The translations under genes were made by a program, and so were the position numbers. This document shows positions 1-7,420 of a stretch of DNA of 64,000 nt, in pieces (the first letter of the stretch is position 1; each line of letters begins with the position of its first letter). The DNA comes from Cryptosporangium arvum DSM 44712. GTDB lineage: Bacteria; Actinomycetota; Actinomycetes; Mycobacteriales; Cryptosporangiaceae. Below the pieces are notes generated by a model that saw only the letters and a program-made list of their open reading frames with translations, was not told the DNA's origin and did no database searches. The DNA lies in assembly GCF_000585375.1 (NCBI RefSeq), contig NZ_KK073874.1, positions 2,852,001-2,916,000 on the forward strand. The letters run 5' to 3'.

Positions 1-516
1 ACCTCGGCCCGCGTGCCGCTGGCCGAGCTGGTCGGGGAGATCGCGAGCGCCCGCATCGACCAGGCCCTGGCCGCGAGCGCGCTACCCCCACGCTTCACCG
101 TGGGCGCGCTGCACGACGTGGAAGCCGACCCGGTGCTGACCCGGCAGCTGCTCGAGAACCTGCTCGGCAACGCGATCAAATACACCGCGCGCGGGGTCGT
201 GCCGCACGTGACGGTCACGACCGACCTCGTCGACGACCGCGTCCGCCTCACGATCGGCGACAACGGCATCGGCATCCCGCCCGGCCAGCACGAGGCGATC
301 TTCGCGGACTTCCACCGCGCCCACCGCGACGCCGGGTACACCGGCACCGGCCTGGGGCTGGCGATCTGCGCCCGCATCGTCGAGCGCCACGGCGGCACGA
401 TCGCGGCGTCCGACAACCCGGGTGGGGCGGGTTCCCGCTTCGTCCTGACCCTGCCCGCGGCGACGACGTCGGCACCGGCACGCGAGTCGGCCGGGGTGGA
501 TTCGTCCGGAGGCTGA
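1..516 (+). CDS. Sensor histidine kinase, C-terminal part (truncated by window edge)
   Basis: The frame is open from base 1, so the N-terminus lies before the window. What remains is the ATP-binding HATPase_c lobe: N-box around LLENLLGNAIKY, G1 box DNGIGIP and G2 box GTGLGLAI. The protein would autophosphorylate and pass phosphate to a response regulator, presumably encoded upstream. The H-box and sensor region are not visible, so the signal is unknown. The last 20 or so residues are a disordered Ala/Ser/Gly tail. Confidence 0.93.
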   Translation, partial: TSARVPLAELVGEIASARIDQALAASALPPRFTVGALHDVEADPVLTRQLLENLLGNAIKYTARGVVPHVTVTTDLVDDRVRLTIGDNGIGIPPGQHEAIFADFHRAHRDAGYTGTGLGLAICARIVERHGGTIAASDNPGGAGSRFVLTLPAATTSAPARESAGVDSSGG

Positions 517-540
517 TCCGCGGGGCGCGGGGCGTCGGGG

Positions 541-780
541 TCAGGTGCGGGTGCGTCGGATCGTGACCGGGGGCTCGTCGTCGTCCGGCGTCTGGTTCGG
601 CGCCGTGCGGTGCTCCTCGGCGAAGATCTCGAACCGGGCCTCGTGAGCCGAGGGCCGGTACATCTCATCGAACACGTCGAGAATCGGCGCGCTGATACCC
701 CGCTTCCGTACCCGGGCCGCGAGAACCACCAGGCCGACGATCACCCCGACGTAGCCGGCGGCGACAACGAGTGCTCCCAC
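541..780 (-). CDS. Small single-pass membrane protein, DUF6191-like
   Basis: This is a 79-residue protein with one N-terminal hydrophobic segment (about residues 1-22, VGALVVAAGYVGVIVGLVVL), a short basic stop-transfer (ARVRKRG) and an acidic, proline-containing cytoplasmic tail. The tail pattern FDEMYRPSAHEARFEIFAEEH resembles small actinobacterial DUF6191-type proteins. The GTG start is chosen because AGGA lies 5 bases upstream. The same frame stays open further upstream but runs into low-complexity repeats and is unlikely to be translated. Function unknown. Confidence 0.55.
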   Translation of the reverse strand: MGALVVAAGYVGVIVGLVVLAARVRKRGISAPILDVFDEMYRPSAHEARFEIFAEEHRTAPNQTPDDDEPPVTIRRTRT

Positions 781-942
781 ATCTTCCTGCGACGATCGAG
801 CCCCGGCCGTAGTTCCCGAAGGTCTGGGGTTTCCCGGGGTGCCACTTCGCGGTGCCCGCTCCCGAAGGTGCCACCACCGGCCGAGCACCCCTCGCGACGC
901 CCGTGCGCGGCGGTTTTGTGTGGCGGCTTGTATCGACCGTGT

Positions 943-1000
943 GCATCGGCCCTGCGCATCGGCCCTGCGCATCGGCCCTGCGCATCGGCCCTGTGCATCG
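943..1000. repeat. 13-bp minisatellite, about 4.4 copies
   Basis: The unit GCATCGGCCCTGC starts at 943, 956, 969 and 982, with a partial fifth copy. The last full unit has a C-to-T change. The 13-bp period would shift frame at each copy. Confidence 0.9.
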
Positions 1001-1040
1001 ATGGTGGGCGAGGCGGCGTGATGCGCGCGACGATGGAGTC

Positions 1041-1135
1041 TTCGTGCGGTGGCCTTCGTGCGGTGGCCTTCGTGCGGTGGCCTTCGTGCGGTGGCCTTCG
1101 TGCGGTGGCCTTGTGCGGTGGCCTTGTGCGGTGGC
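1041..1135. repeat. 14-bp minisatellite decaying into 12-13-bp units
   Basis: The unit TTCGTGCGGTGGCC occurs five times in perfect register from 1041 to 1110. It is followed by TTGTGCGGTGGCC (13 bp) and TTGTGCGGTGGC (12 bp). Degenerate traces of TGTGCGGC continue to about 1180. Confidence 0.9.
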
Positions 1136-1412
1136 TCTGTGCGGCGATTCTGTGCGGCAGTCGTGCCCGGCGGCCCTGCGTCGGTGAGCTGCGGGGCTGC
1201 CGATTGGTATCGGCGGGGGAGGTGGTGATGCATTTCGTGAAGCGAGTACGGCCGGCGGGGTCGGTGAGCGCCAGAGCTGACACGAAGGTCGGCCGGGTCG
1301 CAGCCTCGGCACCAACGAGTTCCGGGGGCCTCGACCAGTTCCCGGGCCTACGCGACCCGAGGTAGACCCAAGCAATCGTCGTAGGCCCGGAAAGCTGCCG
1401 CGCAGGCCGAAG

Positions 1413-1460
1413 CTGAGCCGCTGAGCCGCTGAGCCGCTGAGCCGCTGAGCCGCTGAGCCG
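1413..1460. repeat. 8-bp tandem repeat, six perfect copies
   Basis: CTGAGCCG is repeated six times without interruption. It is followed at about 1480-1512 by a looser ACCGGGG-based repeat. Arrays of this kind are prone to slippage. Confidence 0.92.
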
Positions 1461-1969
1461 ATAGCGCCGGGACCAACGGGATCACCGGGGCTACCGGGGT
1501 TACCGGGGCGATCGATGCAGTCAAGGCAGTCGGGGTTGTCGGGGCAGCCGGGTGATGAGGCTGCCGGGCGTGGAAGGTCAGGCAGGTCGCAGCCGTGGCC
1601 TGAGCGGTCCGGGCAGCCTTGCGTGGTCTCCACGGCTGACGTGTCCACTCCGGGTCGCCGAGATTCGTGGTGTCGATACGGATCAAGGCACTGGCGAGCG
1701 GGACGACCTCGTCCACGGCCCGTGGTCCGGTCGTCACGTGAACCTCCGGAGCAGCGGCTTGCTGCGCCGCTCCCAGTCGGTGTGGCAGTCGCGGCTGGAG
1801 TGAAAACCTGGGCGGGCGTGGTGGACATCGTGGGCGTGACACCTGCAGTATCGCGGCGGCGCTGGATCTCGCATTCGTTGCTGGCGTGACGGACCTGGTG
1901 GGCGTGCCACCTGTGACTGGCGAGGCGGCCGTGGCGTCCGTCAAGGCAGTGCGCGGTCCGCGTGTTGTG

Positions 1970-3178
1970 CTACGCCCGAACGGGTTGGGGCGGCACAGCG
2001 GCAGGGCGGGGCGTTGAGGCTGGGCGGGGCGCTGAGGCGGACTGCCCAACTGTGGTGGCGCCGAGCGGTGTGGTGGGGCTGAGCGGTGTGGTGGGGCCGA
2101 CCGTGGTGGTGGGGCTGGGCGTTGTGGTGGCGCCGAGCGGTGCGGTGGGGCTGAGCGGTGTGGTGGGGCCGACCGTGGTGGTGGGGCTGGGCGTTGTGGT
2201 GGCGCCGAGCGTGTTGGTTCCGCCGCGTGTTGTCGTGGGGCTGGGGCCGCTTGTGGGGGTGGTGGGGCGCGGTGCGGGGGTGGGCTGGGGTGTGGGGAGG
2301 ATCGCGGCGCGGGCGGCGGTGAGGACTGCGGCGAGGACGGTGGCTACGCCCAGGGCCTGGGTGAGGGTGAGCGCCTGGCCCAGCACCAGCCAGCCGGCGA
2401 GCACCGCGACCACCGGGCTCAGCAGGCTGAGGAACGACGTCGCGCCGGCGGGGAGGGCGGCGAGCCCGCGGAACCAGAGCGCGTAGGCGAGCGCCGTGCC
2501 GACCACCGCGAGGTACGCGTACCCGCCGACCGCGGCCGCGTCCAGGGCCGGCGGCGCGCCCTCGACCGCGAACGCCACCGGAGCCAGCACCAACCCGCCG
2601 GCCACCAGTTGCCAGGCCGTGCTGACCAACGGGGGCGGGGGCGTCCCCGCGCCCCGGGCGGTGCGGGTGGGGGAGGACCAGCGTTTCGTGAGGACGATCC
2701 CCAGTGCCATCGAGGCGGCGCCGCCCAGAGCGGCGGTGATGCCGAGGGCGTCCAGGCGTGCTTGGGCAGTGAGGACGACGAGCGCGACCCCGGCCACGCC
2801 CGCGGCGCCGGCGGCGACCATCCGGGGGCGCAGGCGTTCTCCCAGCGCGGGGACGGCGAGTGCGGCCACCAGCAGGGGCTGGATCGCACCGGCGATCGCG
2901 GCCACCCCGCCGGGCAGGCGGTACGCGGCCAGGAAGAGGAGGGCGAAGAACGCCCCGATGTTCAGGGTGCCGAGGACGGCTGAGCGCCACCACCACGAAC
3001 CCCGGGGTAACACCCGCACGATCGCGAGCAGCAACAAGCCCGCCGGGAGGGCGCGCAGCACACCGGCGAGCAAGGGGCGTCCGGCCGGGAGGAACTCGGT
3101 CGTGACCAGGTACGTGGTGCCCCAGGTCGCCGGGGCGGCAGCGGTCGCGATCAGCACGCGAGCTCGATTGCTAAGCAC
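1970..3178 (-). CDS. EamA/DMT-family transporter with repetitive C-terminal tail
   Basis: This is a drug/metabolite-transporter-type integral membrane protein with about ten hydrophobic segments in the first 290 residues, arranged as two EamA repeats. It probably exports a small metabolite; the substrate cannot be told. The last 110 or so residues are unusual: a Thr/Pro-rich tail built from a 24-residue repeat (72-bp DNA repeat). The GTG start at 3178 sits inside a MarR-type operator and lies about 7 nt after a possible -10 (TATTAT, minus strand 3190-3185), which suggests a leaderless message. A GTG at 3157 is the alternative. A MarR gene is divergent. Confidence 0.85.
   Translation of the reverse strand: MLSNRARVLIATAAAPATWGTTYLVTTEFLPAGRPLLAGVLRALPAGLLLLAIVRVLPRGSWWWRSAVLGTLNIGAFFALLFLAAYRLPGGVAAIAGAIQPLLVAALAVPALGERLRPRMVAAGAAGVAGVALVVLTAQARLDALGITAALGGAASMALGIVLTKRWSSPTRTARGAGTPPPPLVSTAWQLVAGGLVLAPVAFAVEGAPPALDAAAVGGYAYLAVVGTALAYALWFRGLAALPAGATSFLSLLSPVVAVLAGWLVLGQALTLTQALGVATVLAAVLTAARAAILPTPQPTPAPRPTTPTSGPSPTTTRGGTNTLGATTTPSPTTTVGPTTPLSPTAPLGATTTPSPTTTVGPTTPLSPTTPLGATTVGQSASAPRPASTPRPAAVPPQPVRA
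2057..2211. repeat. 72-bp tandem repeat inside the EamA gene
   Basis: GGCGCCGAGCG recurs at 2057, 2129 and 2201, a constant 72-bp period (24 codons). The repeats are in frame and encode the Thr/Pro-rich tail of the minus-strand transporter. The two full copies are nearly identical, which implies recent expansion. Confidence 0.9.
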
Positions 3179-3203
3179 TTAGCAATAATAGCTAAGTGCT
3201 TAG
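3168..3203. promoter_or_regulatory. Paired MarR-type operators in divergent promoter
   Basis: TTGCTAAGCACTTAGCAA at 3168-3185 is a palindrome with perfect 8-bp arms. A second copy of the core, CTAAGTGCTTAG at 3192-3203, is the exact reverse complement of the first core. The pair covers the putative transporter -10 region. The MarR protein encoded next to it is the obvious ligand, which implies autoregulation plus repression of the exporter. Confidence 0.75.
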
Positions 3204-3224
3204 GTAAATGGCTAGGGTGGTGGG

Positions 3225-3755
3225 GTGAGCAAATCCGCGCCGGGACCCGACCACGTGGACCGGATCCTCGCCCAGTGGCACCGCGAACGTCCCGATCTGG
3301 ACGTGTCGCCGATGGCGGTGATCGGGCGGCTGAGCCGTGCCGCGGCGGCGGTGCACGGGCGGCTGGATCGCACGTTCGCCGCGCACGATCTCGACCGGGG
3401 CTCGTTCGACGTGCTCGCCACGCTGCTGCGCAACGGCCCGCCGCACCGGCTCACCCCGGCCCAGCTCGCGGCCGACGCGATGATCACGTCCGCCGCGGTG
3501 GCGCAGCGACTCAACCGGCTCGAGTCGCGGGGCCTCATCACCCGCGCCCCGAATCCCGACGACGGTCGCGGCAGCCTCGTCTCGCTCACGCCGTCGGGCA
3601 AGGCCGCCGTGGAGGCCACGCTCCCGGCCCACCTGGCGACCGAGCAGGAGTTGCTGGCCGGCCTCTCCCCGGAGGAACGCGAAACCCTGGCTGCCCTCCT
3701 GTCCCGCGTGTCCCATGCCGCCGACCCGAAACGGCAAGCTCCGCCCACCGACTAA
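3225..3755 (+). CDS. MarR-family transcriptional regulator
   Basis: This 176-residue protein has the MarR winged helix: a helical dimerization region, then LTPAQLAADAMITSAAVAQRLNRLESRGLITR as the HTH, and a wing with NPDDGRGSLVSLT (the D-x-R-G/R wing signature). It starts at GTG 3225, 21 bp past the second operator. It probably represses itself and the divergent EamA exporter until a small phenolic or other ligand releases it. The ligand is inferred only from the family. Confidence 0.9.
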   Translation: MSKSAPGPDHVDRILAQWHRERPDLDVSPMAVIGRLSRAAAAVHGRLDRTFAAHDLDRGSFDVLATLLRNGPPHRLTPAQLAADAMITSAAVAQRLNRLESRGLITRAPNPDDGRGSLVSLTPSGKAAVEATLPAHLATEQELLAGLSPEERETLAALLSRVSHAADPKRQAPPTD

Positions 3756-3874
3756 GCCCCGGCGCCCACTGCTGAGCGGTTTGGAGATGCCGAGCTGAGC
3801 GGCACATGGGTGTCGAGCCGAGCGGCGAGGGCTTGCCGGGCGGCGGGGGCGGGTGCGTCGGGTTCGGTGCCGAC

Positions 3875-5191
3875 CTACGGGGTCGAGCTGCCGATCGGGT
3901 AGCGGTAGACGCGGATCCAGTCGATCAGGGCGGTCGCGGGCACCTGGGGCGCGGGGCCGTCGATCGCCAGTTCCAGGGCCAGGGTATGGGGGCGGCGGAA
4001 CGAGGCCCAGGCGGCCCCGGCACCGGCGGCGCGGAGTTCCTGGGTGACGACGCCGTCCACGGACCAGCGCAGGTGGCCGTTCTCGCCGGGCTTCCAGTCC
4101 AGCGCGTAGACGTGCCAGTCGGTGGCGGCGCCGCGGGCCGGGAGGTCGTGGGCGCGGCCGTAGGCCAGGTCGGGGGTGCCGCCGTGGGCGAACTGGCGTA
4201 CCAGGCCGGGTCGTTCGCCGGCGACTTCGGCGATGTCGATGCCGCCCGACTCCGGCCAGGCGACGCTCGCGGCGTCCGCGCCGATCGTGCGGAACGCCGG
4301 GCGCAGGCCGCGGCCGGCGGGCAGCTTCATCCGGGCCGCGAAGTAGCCGCCCTGCTGCGACCAGGCGGCCGCGCCGTCGTTGCCCGAGCGGTCGAGCATG
4401 CTGAGGCGGGGTGCCACCGGGCCGGGTTCCGCGGTCAGGGCCAGGCGGCCCAGGCCGTCGAGTTTCGCCTGGTCGAGTGAGTACCGGGCGTCGCCGCGGG
4501 GGTCGTCGAACCACATCGCGGTGGAGAGGCCGTAGTTCGGGCCGGCGCCGGCCGGGCCGCTGAACTCCTGGCGGAACGTCACCGGGTTGGTCCGCACGGT
4601 CAGGTACCGCGGTGGGGTGAGCGCCGTCCAGACGCCGGCGATGCGGACGGCGGCGGCGACCAGGTAGTCGCCGGGTGGGAACGTCCGTTGCCCGGTAGCG
4701 AACGTGTACCCGCCCGGCGGGACGGTGGCCGGCTGGACGCCGGGGAAGTCGAAGTTCGCGCCGTCGGAGTTGCGGACCGCGACGGTCAGGGCCTCGACCG
4801 CGACCGGCGTCGACTTCGCGTGGAGCCGGACGGTCGCGGCGATCGCCTGCCCGGACTCCGCGGTCGCCGGCACGCTCAGCCGGTCCAGCACCAGCCCGCT
4901 CGCCGCCGCCGTCCGCGCCGACCACACCGGAAACGCCCGCCCCGCGAGCGCCACGTCCCGCCCCCCGCCCGTCCGCGCGTCCCCGGTCCGCGCGTCCCCG
5001 GTCCGCGCGCCCGCGCCGACCAGCGCGCCGGCCCGGTCGGACGAGAGCGACGGCCAACCGCCCCGGTCGGACGGCAGCCGCACCCCGCCCCGATCGGACG
5101 GCAGTGGCGCGCCGGACGCGGCCGGTGGTGCGGACAGTGTGGCCAGCGCCAAGCCCAGTGCGGTGACCGCGCCGATGGTCCGTCGGTTCAT
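3875..5191 (-). CDS. Secreted GH16-like (laminarinase-fold) protein lacking the usual nucleophile
   Basis: ATG 5191 with GGAGGGGA upstream gives 438 residues with a Sec signal peptide (MNRRTIGAVTALGLALATLSAPPAASGA). Next come a linker rich in repeated DRGG/DART units and a predicted beta-rich region. The GH16-like jelly roll lies at the C-terminus. The catalytic strand normally reads E-x-D-x-x-E but here reads GGIDIAE: G317 (codon 4241-4243), D319 and E322. The proton donor and middle Asp are kept, but the nucleophile Glu is Gly. It may be a carbohydrate-binding pseudoenzyme. It is convergent with MarR. Confidence 0.8.
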   Translation of the reverse strand: MNRRTIGAVTALGLALATLSAPPAASGAPLPSDRGGVRLPSDRGGWPSLSSDRAGALVGAGARTGDARTGDARTGGGRDVALAGRAFPVWSARTAAASGLVLDRLSVPATAESGQAIAATVRLHAKSTPVAVEALTVAVRNSDGANFDFPGVQPATVPPGGYTFATGQRTFPPGDYLVAAAVRIAGVWTALTPPRYLTVRTNPVTFRQEFSGPAGAGPNYGLSTAMWFDDPRGDARYSLDQAKLDGLGRLALTAEPGPVAPRLSMLDRSGNDGAAAWSQQGGYFAARMKLPAGRGLRPAFRTIGADAASVAWPESGGIDIAEVAGERPGLVRQFAHGGTPDLAYGRAHDLPARGAATDWHVYALDWKPGENGHLRWSVDGVVTQELRAAGAGAAWASFRRPHTLALELAIDGPAPQVPATALIDWIRVYRYPIGSSTP

Positions 5192-5364
5192 CCCGGACAC
5201 TCCCCTCCGAACGACCTGCTGGTAGCAAGCAGCGTCATACCGCACTGAAAGGGTGTAATTCGCGCGGCGCGCGCGAGCTGAGAGAATGCTGCGAACTTTA
5301 TGCAGGTTCGCTCAATTACCACCGGAATCTGGCGTGTCGGTCACTCGCTGCAACGAGGACCATT

Positions 5365-5922
5365 TTGGGTGTCGTCATGCGCCTTCACCATAAAACGGGC
5401 ATCATCTGTGCACTCGTCGTCGGCCTCCTGACGCCCGCCGTGCCTAGCGCGGCAATCGATCGCCCGGCGTTCAACCGGTACTCCGCCGCCCAGCTCGCGC
5501 AGCAGATCCTGGCGCTACGGGCCGCGGGCCGGATCCGCATCTACGACTACTCCGCCCACAAGGCCGCCGACCGCCGGGACCGGTCACTGGCCAGCCAGCA
5601 GCTGGCCGACATCGCCGCGGGCAAGCGTGCGAACCTGTCCCGTCGCTGCCACCGGGGCCGCCTGGTGAAGATCCGCCCCGACATCCGGATCCTGCGCTTC
5701 CTCGCCGACCTGGGGATGAGCTACGGCGGCTACACGATAAACGTCCTGTTCGGGCAGTGTCACTCGCGCCGTTCGCTGCACTACGCCGGCCGTGCGGTCG
5801 ATCTCCGGTGCGGCCTCCGGATCACCAGGGCCGACACGAAAGCGATCACGTGGGGAGTGAAGCGAAACCTGGAGACGTGTCGGCGGAACGCGCACTGGCA
5901 CTACTCCGTCGGCGGCCGATGA
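5365..5922 (+). CDS. Secreted peptidase M15-like (LAS/DD-carboxypeptidase fold) protein
   Basis: This 185-residue protein has an N-terminal signal sequence (GIICALVVGLLTPAVPSAA). It carries a C-terminal zinc-peptidase-like motif SLHYAGRAVDL (S-x-H-x-x-G-x-A-x-D) and a late HWHYS that could supply the third zinc ligand. Such proteins cut peptidoglycan stem peptides. The Cys residues in the mature part could form disulfides. TTG 5365 has GAGG 6 nt upstream; ATG 5377 is the alternative start. The 3' end overlaps the convergent gene by 77 bp. Confidence 0.7.
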   Translation: MGVVMRLHHKTGIICALVVGLLTPAVPSAAIDRPAFNRYSAAQLAQQILALRAAGRIRIYDYSAHKAADRRDRSLASQQLADIAAGKRANLSRRCHRGRLVKIRPDIRILRFLADLGMSYGGYTINVLFGQCHSRRSLHYAGRAVDLRCGLRITRADTKAITWGVKRNLETCRRNAHWHYSVGGR

Positions 5923-6481
5923 CCACGGTCACGACCAGGGCCAGCACCGCACCGCACGTGCCGAGCGTCATGTCGCCGAGGGTGTCCTCGTAGGCCGTGT
6001 CGAGCTCGGTGCCGTGCCGGATGAACGCGTACCACTCGCCGAGCTCCCAGAGCAGCGCGAGCAGGGCGCCCCCGCCGACCACGACGATCGCGCGGGCCCA
6101 GGCCGGGCGCAGCGACGGGACGTCGAGCACCAGCGCGAGGCCCAGGCAGAGCAGGAACCAGTTGACGAAGTGGTTCGCGTCGTCCCACCACGAGATCGAG
6201 TCGTAGAGGTCGAGCGTGTTGCCGGTGACGTCGATCAGGAACGGGGTCATCGTCAACGTGAAGCCGGCGATCGGGGGACGCGTGCCCCGCTTCACCGTCC
6301 ACCACCAGACCGGGACGACGAGCATCATCAGCGGGTAGAGCACCAGGCGGGCGCCGAAGCCCTTGCCGGCGAACTGGGGCAGGTCACTGGCGACGCTCGC
6401 GACGACCAGCTGGGCGATCGTGGCGATCAGCACCACCCCGGGCCCGGCCCACTTCTTCAGCTGCATTGCGGCAGTGTGCAC
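5846..6481 (-). CDS. DUF2238 (YjdF-like) integral membrane protein
   Basis: The protein has 211 residues and about five to six hydrophobic segments. Family-typical polar signatures are DDANHFVNWFLL in the middle and WELGEWYAFIRH followed by YEDTLGDMTLGTCGA near the end. Function in this family is unknown. ATG at 6466 is an alternative start. The last 25 codons overlap the end of the opposite-strand M15-like gene, which is unusually long for a convergent pair. Confidence 0.75.
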   Translation of the reverse strand: MHTAAMQLKKWAGPGVVLIATIAQLVVASVASDLPQFAGKGFGARLVLYPLMMLVVPVWWWTVKRGTRPPIAGFTLTMTPFLIDVTGNTLDLYDSISWWDDANHFVNWFLLCLGLALVLDVPSLRPAWARAIVVVGGGALLALLWELGEWYAFIRHGTELDTAYEDTLGDMTLGTCGAVLALVVTVVIGRRRSSASARSADTSPGFASLPT

Positions 6482-6535
6482 GACCGGGCGGAGAGGCGGC
6501 CGGGCACCCTCCCGGTTCGCCGCAGAGCGTGAGAA

Positions 6536-7294
6536 TCAGTCGTTGGCGAGGTCGCGCGAGACGGCGCGTGCCGCGTCACGCACGCGGTTGACCAGGGCAT
6601 TTCTTGGCCGGAGGCCGGGGTCGCAGACGCGGTCGACGGCGCCGCTGACGCCGATGGCGCCGACCACCAGCCCGCCGTGGCCGCGGATCGGGACGGCGAC
6701 GCCGGCCTGGCCGACGGTCATCTCCTCGATCTCGGTGGCCCAGCCGCGGCGGCGGACCCGGTCGAGGGAGGCGCGGAGCTCGTCGGGGTCGGTGATCGTG
6801 CGGTGCGAGTAGGGCGGCAGGCCCTGGGCGAGCACCACCGACGCGTTCGGCGCGTAGGCCAGCAGGGCCTTGCCCAGCGCGGTGGCGTGCACGGGGAGCG
6901 AGGAGCCGACGTCGAGCCGCTGCTGGGTGTCGTCGGGGCGGAACACGTGGTGGACGACGACGACCGCGCCGGCCTGCAGCGCCCCGATGCGGACCGCGAA
7001 ACCGGTGCGTGCGGCCAGCGGGTCGGCCCAGTTGATGGCGTGCGACCGCAGTTCGTTGAGGTCGAGCGGGCCGCTGCCGAGATCGAGCAGGGAGGCGCCG
7101 GGGCGGTACTTGCCGCCGGAGCCGTCCTGGTCGACGAAACCGACGCGGTGCAGTGTCCGTAACAAGCCGTGCGTGGTGCCCTTGGCCAGGCCGAGCGCCT
7201 CGGCGATCTCGGTGACGCCCAGCGGGCCCGGAGCAGCGCCGAGCAGGCGCAGGATCGCCGCCGCTCGTTCGATGGACTGCACGGAGCCGGGCAC
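6536..7294 (-). CDS. IclR-family regulator of the glycerol operon (GylR-like)
   Basis: The GTG start gives 252 residues: an N-terminal winged helix (QSIERAAAILRLLG ... LGVTEIAEALGLAKGTTHGLLRTLHRVGF) and a C-terminal IclR effector domain (ALGKALLAY ... SLPVHATALG, GAIGVSG). An upstream ATG at 7336 is in frame but would place the operator inside the gene, so GTG 7294 is preferred. It is divergent from glpF, as GylR of Streptomyces lies next to the glycerol operon. It likely responds to glycerol 3-phosphate (inference from family and context). Confidence 0.88.
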   Translation of the reverse strand: MPGSVQSIERAAAILRLLGAAPGPLGVTEIAEALGLAKGTTHGLLRTLHRVGFVDQDGSGGKYRPGASLLDLGSGPLDLNELRSHAINWADPLAARTGFAVRIGALQAGAVVVVHHVFRPDDTQQRLDVGSSLPVHATALGKALLAYAPNASVVLAQGLPPYSHRTITDPDELRASLDRVRRRGWATEIEEMTVGQAGVAVPIRGHGGLVVGAIGVSGAVDRVCDPGLRPRNALVNRVRDAARAVSRDLAND

Positions 7295-7310
7295 GTCCCC
7301 AAAAGTATCG

Positions 7311-7364
7311 GTTCGACAATGTCGAACACGTGCCATTGAGACCGATAGCGGTGCTTTCTAACTT
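7311..7364. promoter_or_regulatory. IclR operator and glpF promoter
   Basis: GTTCGACAATGTCGAAC at 7311-7327 is a palindrome with perfect 7-bp arms around AAT, the size expected for an IclR dimer half of a site. Downstream on the plus strand, TTGAGA (7336-7341) and TAACTT (7359-7364) are 17 bp apart and form a reasonable sigma-70-type promoter for glpF. Confidence 0.65.
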
Positions 7365-7420
7365 CGGGAATGCGCCGGGACGGCCAACGTCGGCTCCCGG
7401 CCCCAGCCCCGGGAGGTCCC

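Larger units (their letters stand above)
781..1969. other. Gene-free 1.2 kb region rich in short tandem repeats
   Basis: No convincing gene is seen on either strand. Open frames here are long only because of high GC, and they consist of Arg/Pro/Ala-rich repeats. Four separate minisatellites with units of 8, 13, 14 and about 9 bp lie within 600 bp. Most unit lengths are not multiples of three, which argues against coding. An 11-bp inverted repeat (CCGGGCCTACG at 1342-1352 and its complement at 1380-1390) is also present. Confidence 0.6.

Noticed and set aside
943-1460. CRISPR array
   Set aside because: The repeats are head-to-tail without unique spacers, and no cas gene is present.
541-1828. 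Long minus-strand frames across 665-1828 and 541-1233
   Set aside because: They are made of Arg/Pro/Thr-rich repeat translation with no family pattern. The underlying repeats have unit lengths that shift frame. Only the last 79 codons (541-780) look like a protein.
3192-5228. A 678-codon minus-strand frame over the marR and GH16-like genes
   Set aside because: Shadow frame. The GH16-like protein in another frame has a signal peptide, fold and RBS.
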